Below are positions 32,541-33,879 of a DNA stretch of 33,879 bases, one piece after another. Made by a program: the position numbers and the translations under genes. The notes below the pieces were generated by a model. It searched no databases. It had not been told where the DNA came from and saw only the letters and a list, made by a program, of their open reading frames with translations. How positions within the stretch are numbered: the stretch's first letter is position 1; every line of letters begins with the position of its first letter. The stretch comes from Halomonas sp. (GTDB taxonomy: Bacteria > Pseudomonadota > Gammaproteobacteria > Pseudomonadales > Halomonadaceae), in the NCBI GenBank assembly GCA_020201075.1, contig JAIVHL010000138.1, positions 1-33,879 on the forward strand, written 5' to 3'.

Positions 32541-33824
32541 CTAGCGGTAGAAGAACTCCACCAGGGCCATCGGAATGGCGGGGATATAGGTCACCAGCAG
32601 CAGGATGAAGAGCAGCACGCCAATGAAGCCAAGGTTCGAGCGAGTCACCGACCAGACATCCGTCTTGGCGATCGAGCAGGCTGTGATCAGCACGCTCGCC
32701 ACCGGCGGGGTCTGCTGGCCAATGGCCAGGTTGAGGCAGACCACCAGGCCGAAATGAACCGGATCAATCCCGGCCGCCCCGACCAGCGGCATGACGATGG
32801 GCACCACCAGGATGATCGCCGCGGCCGAGTGCAGAAAAAGCCCGATCAGCAGGAAGAAAACGTTCAACATCATCAGGATGGCGTATTTGTTGTCGGTCAG
32901 GCCGAGCACCGCCTGGGCCAGCTGCTGGGGCAGGCGCATCTCGGTGAGGAAGACGCCGATCAGGGCCGAAGCCGCTACCAGCAGCATCACCACGGCAGTC
33001 TGCTGGCCGCCGTCGATGATCGCCTTGTAGAGGGTGCGCAGGTCCAGCTCACGGTAGATCACCGCGCTGATGAAGATCGCCGCCGCCACCGCCAGCCCGG
33101 CACCTTCGGTGGCCGTCACGAAGCCACCGAAGATGGAACCTAGGATGATGATCGGCAGGGTCAGGGCCCAGCTGGCATCCTTGGCCGTCTGCTTGACGCG
33201 CTTGAGCTGGAACACCTCTTCCACCGGCCAGTCGTACTTTCGGGCATAGTAGTAGCTCAGCGCCGCCAGGCCCGCCGCCCCCAGCAGACCAGGCACGATA
33301 CCGGCGACGAACAGCTGAACGATGGAAGCCCCCGACATCACCCCGTAGAGGATCATGGGAATCGAGGGCGGAATGATGATGGCCAGGGAGGCCGACGAGG
33401 AGGTCACGGCCGCGGCGAAGGCGCTGGGATAGCCGCGCTTCTTCATAGCCGGAATCAGCACTGACCCCGTGGCCGCCACGTCGGCTACCGCGGAGCCCGA
33501 TATCTCGGCGAAGAACAGCGAGACGCCGATGTTGATCATCGCCAGGCCGCCGCGAATGAAGCCGAACAGCGCCGAGGCAAAGGCAATCAGTCGCTTGGAG
33601 ATGCCGCCGGTATTCATGATGGCCCCGGCCAGCACGAACATGGGGATGGCCAGCAGCGGGAAACTGCTCGCTCCTTCGAACATGGTCAACCCGATATTGG
33701 GAAGCATATCCACGCCCTGGTGGACCACGATGGCCACCGTGGCCACGACAGCCAGCGCCACCGCGATGGGCAGCCCCATCAGGATCAGCCCGAGCAGGCC
33801 GATTATCATAAAAGGCAGTGTCAT
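32541..33824 (-). CDS. dctM: TRAP transporter large membrane subunit DctM (second system)
   Basis: The large permease subunit of a second TRAP transporter (427 aa, about 12 hydrophobic segments). Motifs are FPLLAIPMFVLAGAIMNTGGISKRLIAFASALFGFIRGGLAMINI, EISGSAVADVAATGSVLIPAM, SSASLAIIIPPSIPMILYGVMSG, TATEGAGLAVAAAIFIS and FGLVVCLNLAIGQQTPPVASVL. AGGAGG precedes the ATG. It is distinct from the DctM at 20271 in sequence. The stop codon of the upstream gene overlaps its start. It is followed by a hairpin and then the crotonase operon, whose enzymes probably process the imported acid. Confidence 0.95.
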   Translation of the reverse strand: MTLPFMIIGLLGLILMGLPIAVALAVVATVAIVVHQGVDMLPNIGLTMFEGASSFPLLAIPMFVLAGAIMNTGGISKRLIAFASALFGFIRGGLAMINIGVSLFFAEISGSAVADVAATGSVLIPAMKKRGYPSAFAAAVTSSSASLAIIIPPSIPMILYGVMSGASIVQLFVAGIVPGLLGAAGLAALSYYYARKYDWPVEEVFQLKRVKQTAKDASWALTLPIIILGSIFGGFVTATEGAGLAVAAAIFISAVIYRELDLRTLYKAIIDGGQQTAVVMLLVAASALIGVFLTEMRLPQQLAQAVLGLTDNKYAILMMLNVFFLLIGLFLHSAAAIILVVPIVMPLVGAAGIDPVHFGLVVCLNLAIGQQTPPVASVLITACSIAKTDVWSVTRSNLGFIGVLLFILLLVTYIPAIPMALVEFFYR

Positions 33825-33879
33825 GGCTGATCCCTCCTGGTCAGCGCATCCGCGGTGAAGCCGGCCCGGGCATTGTCAC
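33821..33879 (-). CDS. dctQ: C-terminal end of TRAP small subunit DctQ (partial)
   Basis: The right edge of the window contains the last 18 codons of a minus-strand gene in the frame ending ...ADALTRRDQP, with its TGA overlapping the dctM ATG (CCATGA). DctQ almost always precedes DctM with such an overlap. The fragment is too short to confirm by motif; the call rests on position, overlap and an open frame to the edge. Confidence 0.55.
   Translation of the reverse strand, partial: DNARAGFTADALTRRDQP

Overview
The window reads as a chromosomal stretch of a high-GC gammaproteobacterium, most likely Halomonas or a close relative. The basis is the overall gene repertoire (PuuD-type urate hydroxylase, glcDEF with an LctP-family permease, PHA phasin, several TRAP carriers) and codon use; no rRNA or tRNA is present to place it more firmly. 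There are no phage, IS, plasmid or CRISPR genes. The gene content is catabolic, and several parts converge on glyoxylate.

Positions 1-2.0 kb carry, all on the minus strand, the first codons of an exported protein, a small unknown ORF and pyruvate kinase. Positions 2.1-7.8 kb hold a nearly complete urate-to-glyoxylate set: allA, allE, puuE, a GntR/FCD regulator, puuD (with a fused cytochrome c domain) and uraH on the minus strand, with uraD divergent. A shared 13-bp element, ATTTTTTGTATAC, lies upstream of both puuE and the uraH/uraD divergence and is a good candidate operator for the local GntR protein. Positions 7.9-9.9 kb contain a phosphoribosyltransferase, a phasin with two palindromic PhaR-like sites upstream, and a GST-family protein.

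Positions 10.1-17.4 kb form a glycolate/lactate block: an LctP-family permease behind a textbook FadR/LldR-type box (AATTGGTAATACCAATT), glcD, glcE, glcF, glcG and a convergent FadR-type GntR regulator that could be GlcC. glcD carries an internal deletion plus frameshift. Positions 17.5-25.5 kb are a co-directional locus of asparaginase, a TRAP transporter (dctP-dctQ-dctM), an M20 N-carbamoyl-amino-acid hydrolase-like enzyme and two amidase-signature enzymes. It looks like an uptake and hydrolysis system for an amide or ureide; the first amidase is frameshifted near its N-terminus.

Positions 25.6-33.9 kb (all minus) hold a gamma-carbonic-anhydrase-like protein, a ~1000-aa FAD/Fe-S 2-hydroxyacid dehydrogenase, a class V aminotransferase with an in-frame gap, a CaiB-type CoA transferase, a crotonase-fold protein lacking the usual catalytic glutamates, and a second TRAP carrier (dctM with the tail of dctQ). 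This looks like an operon for an organic acid that I cannot identify.

The most notable non-coding signals are two copies of an ~88-nt structured intergenic repeat (2629-2716 and 15850-15938) with a compensatory base-pair change, a perfect 17-bp-arm inverted repeat before glcD, a terminator-like hairpin abutting the allA ribosome-binding site, and paired operator candidates between the second GntR gene and asparaginase. Three genes show deletion-like gaps, which may be real decay or an assembly problem and should be checked against reads.
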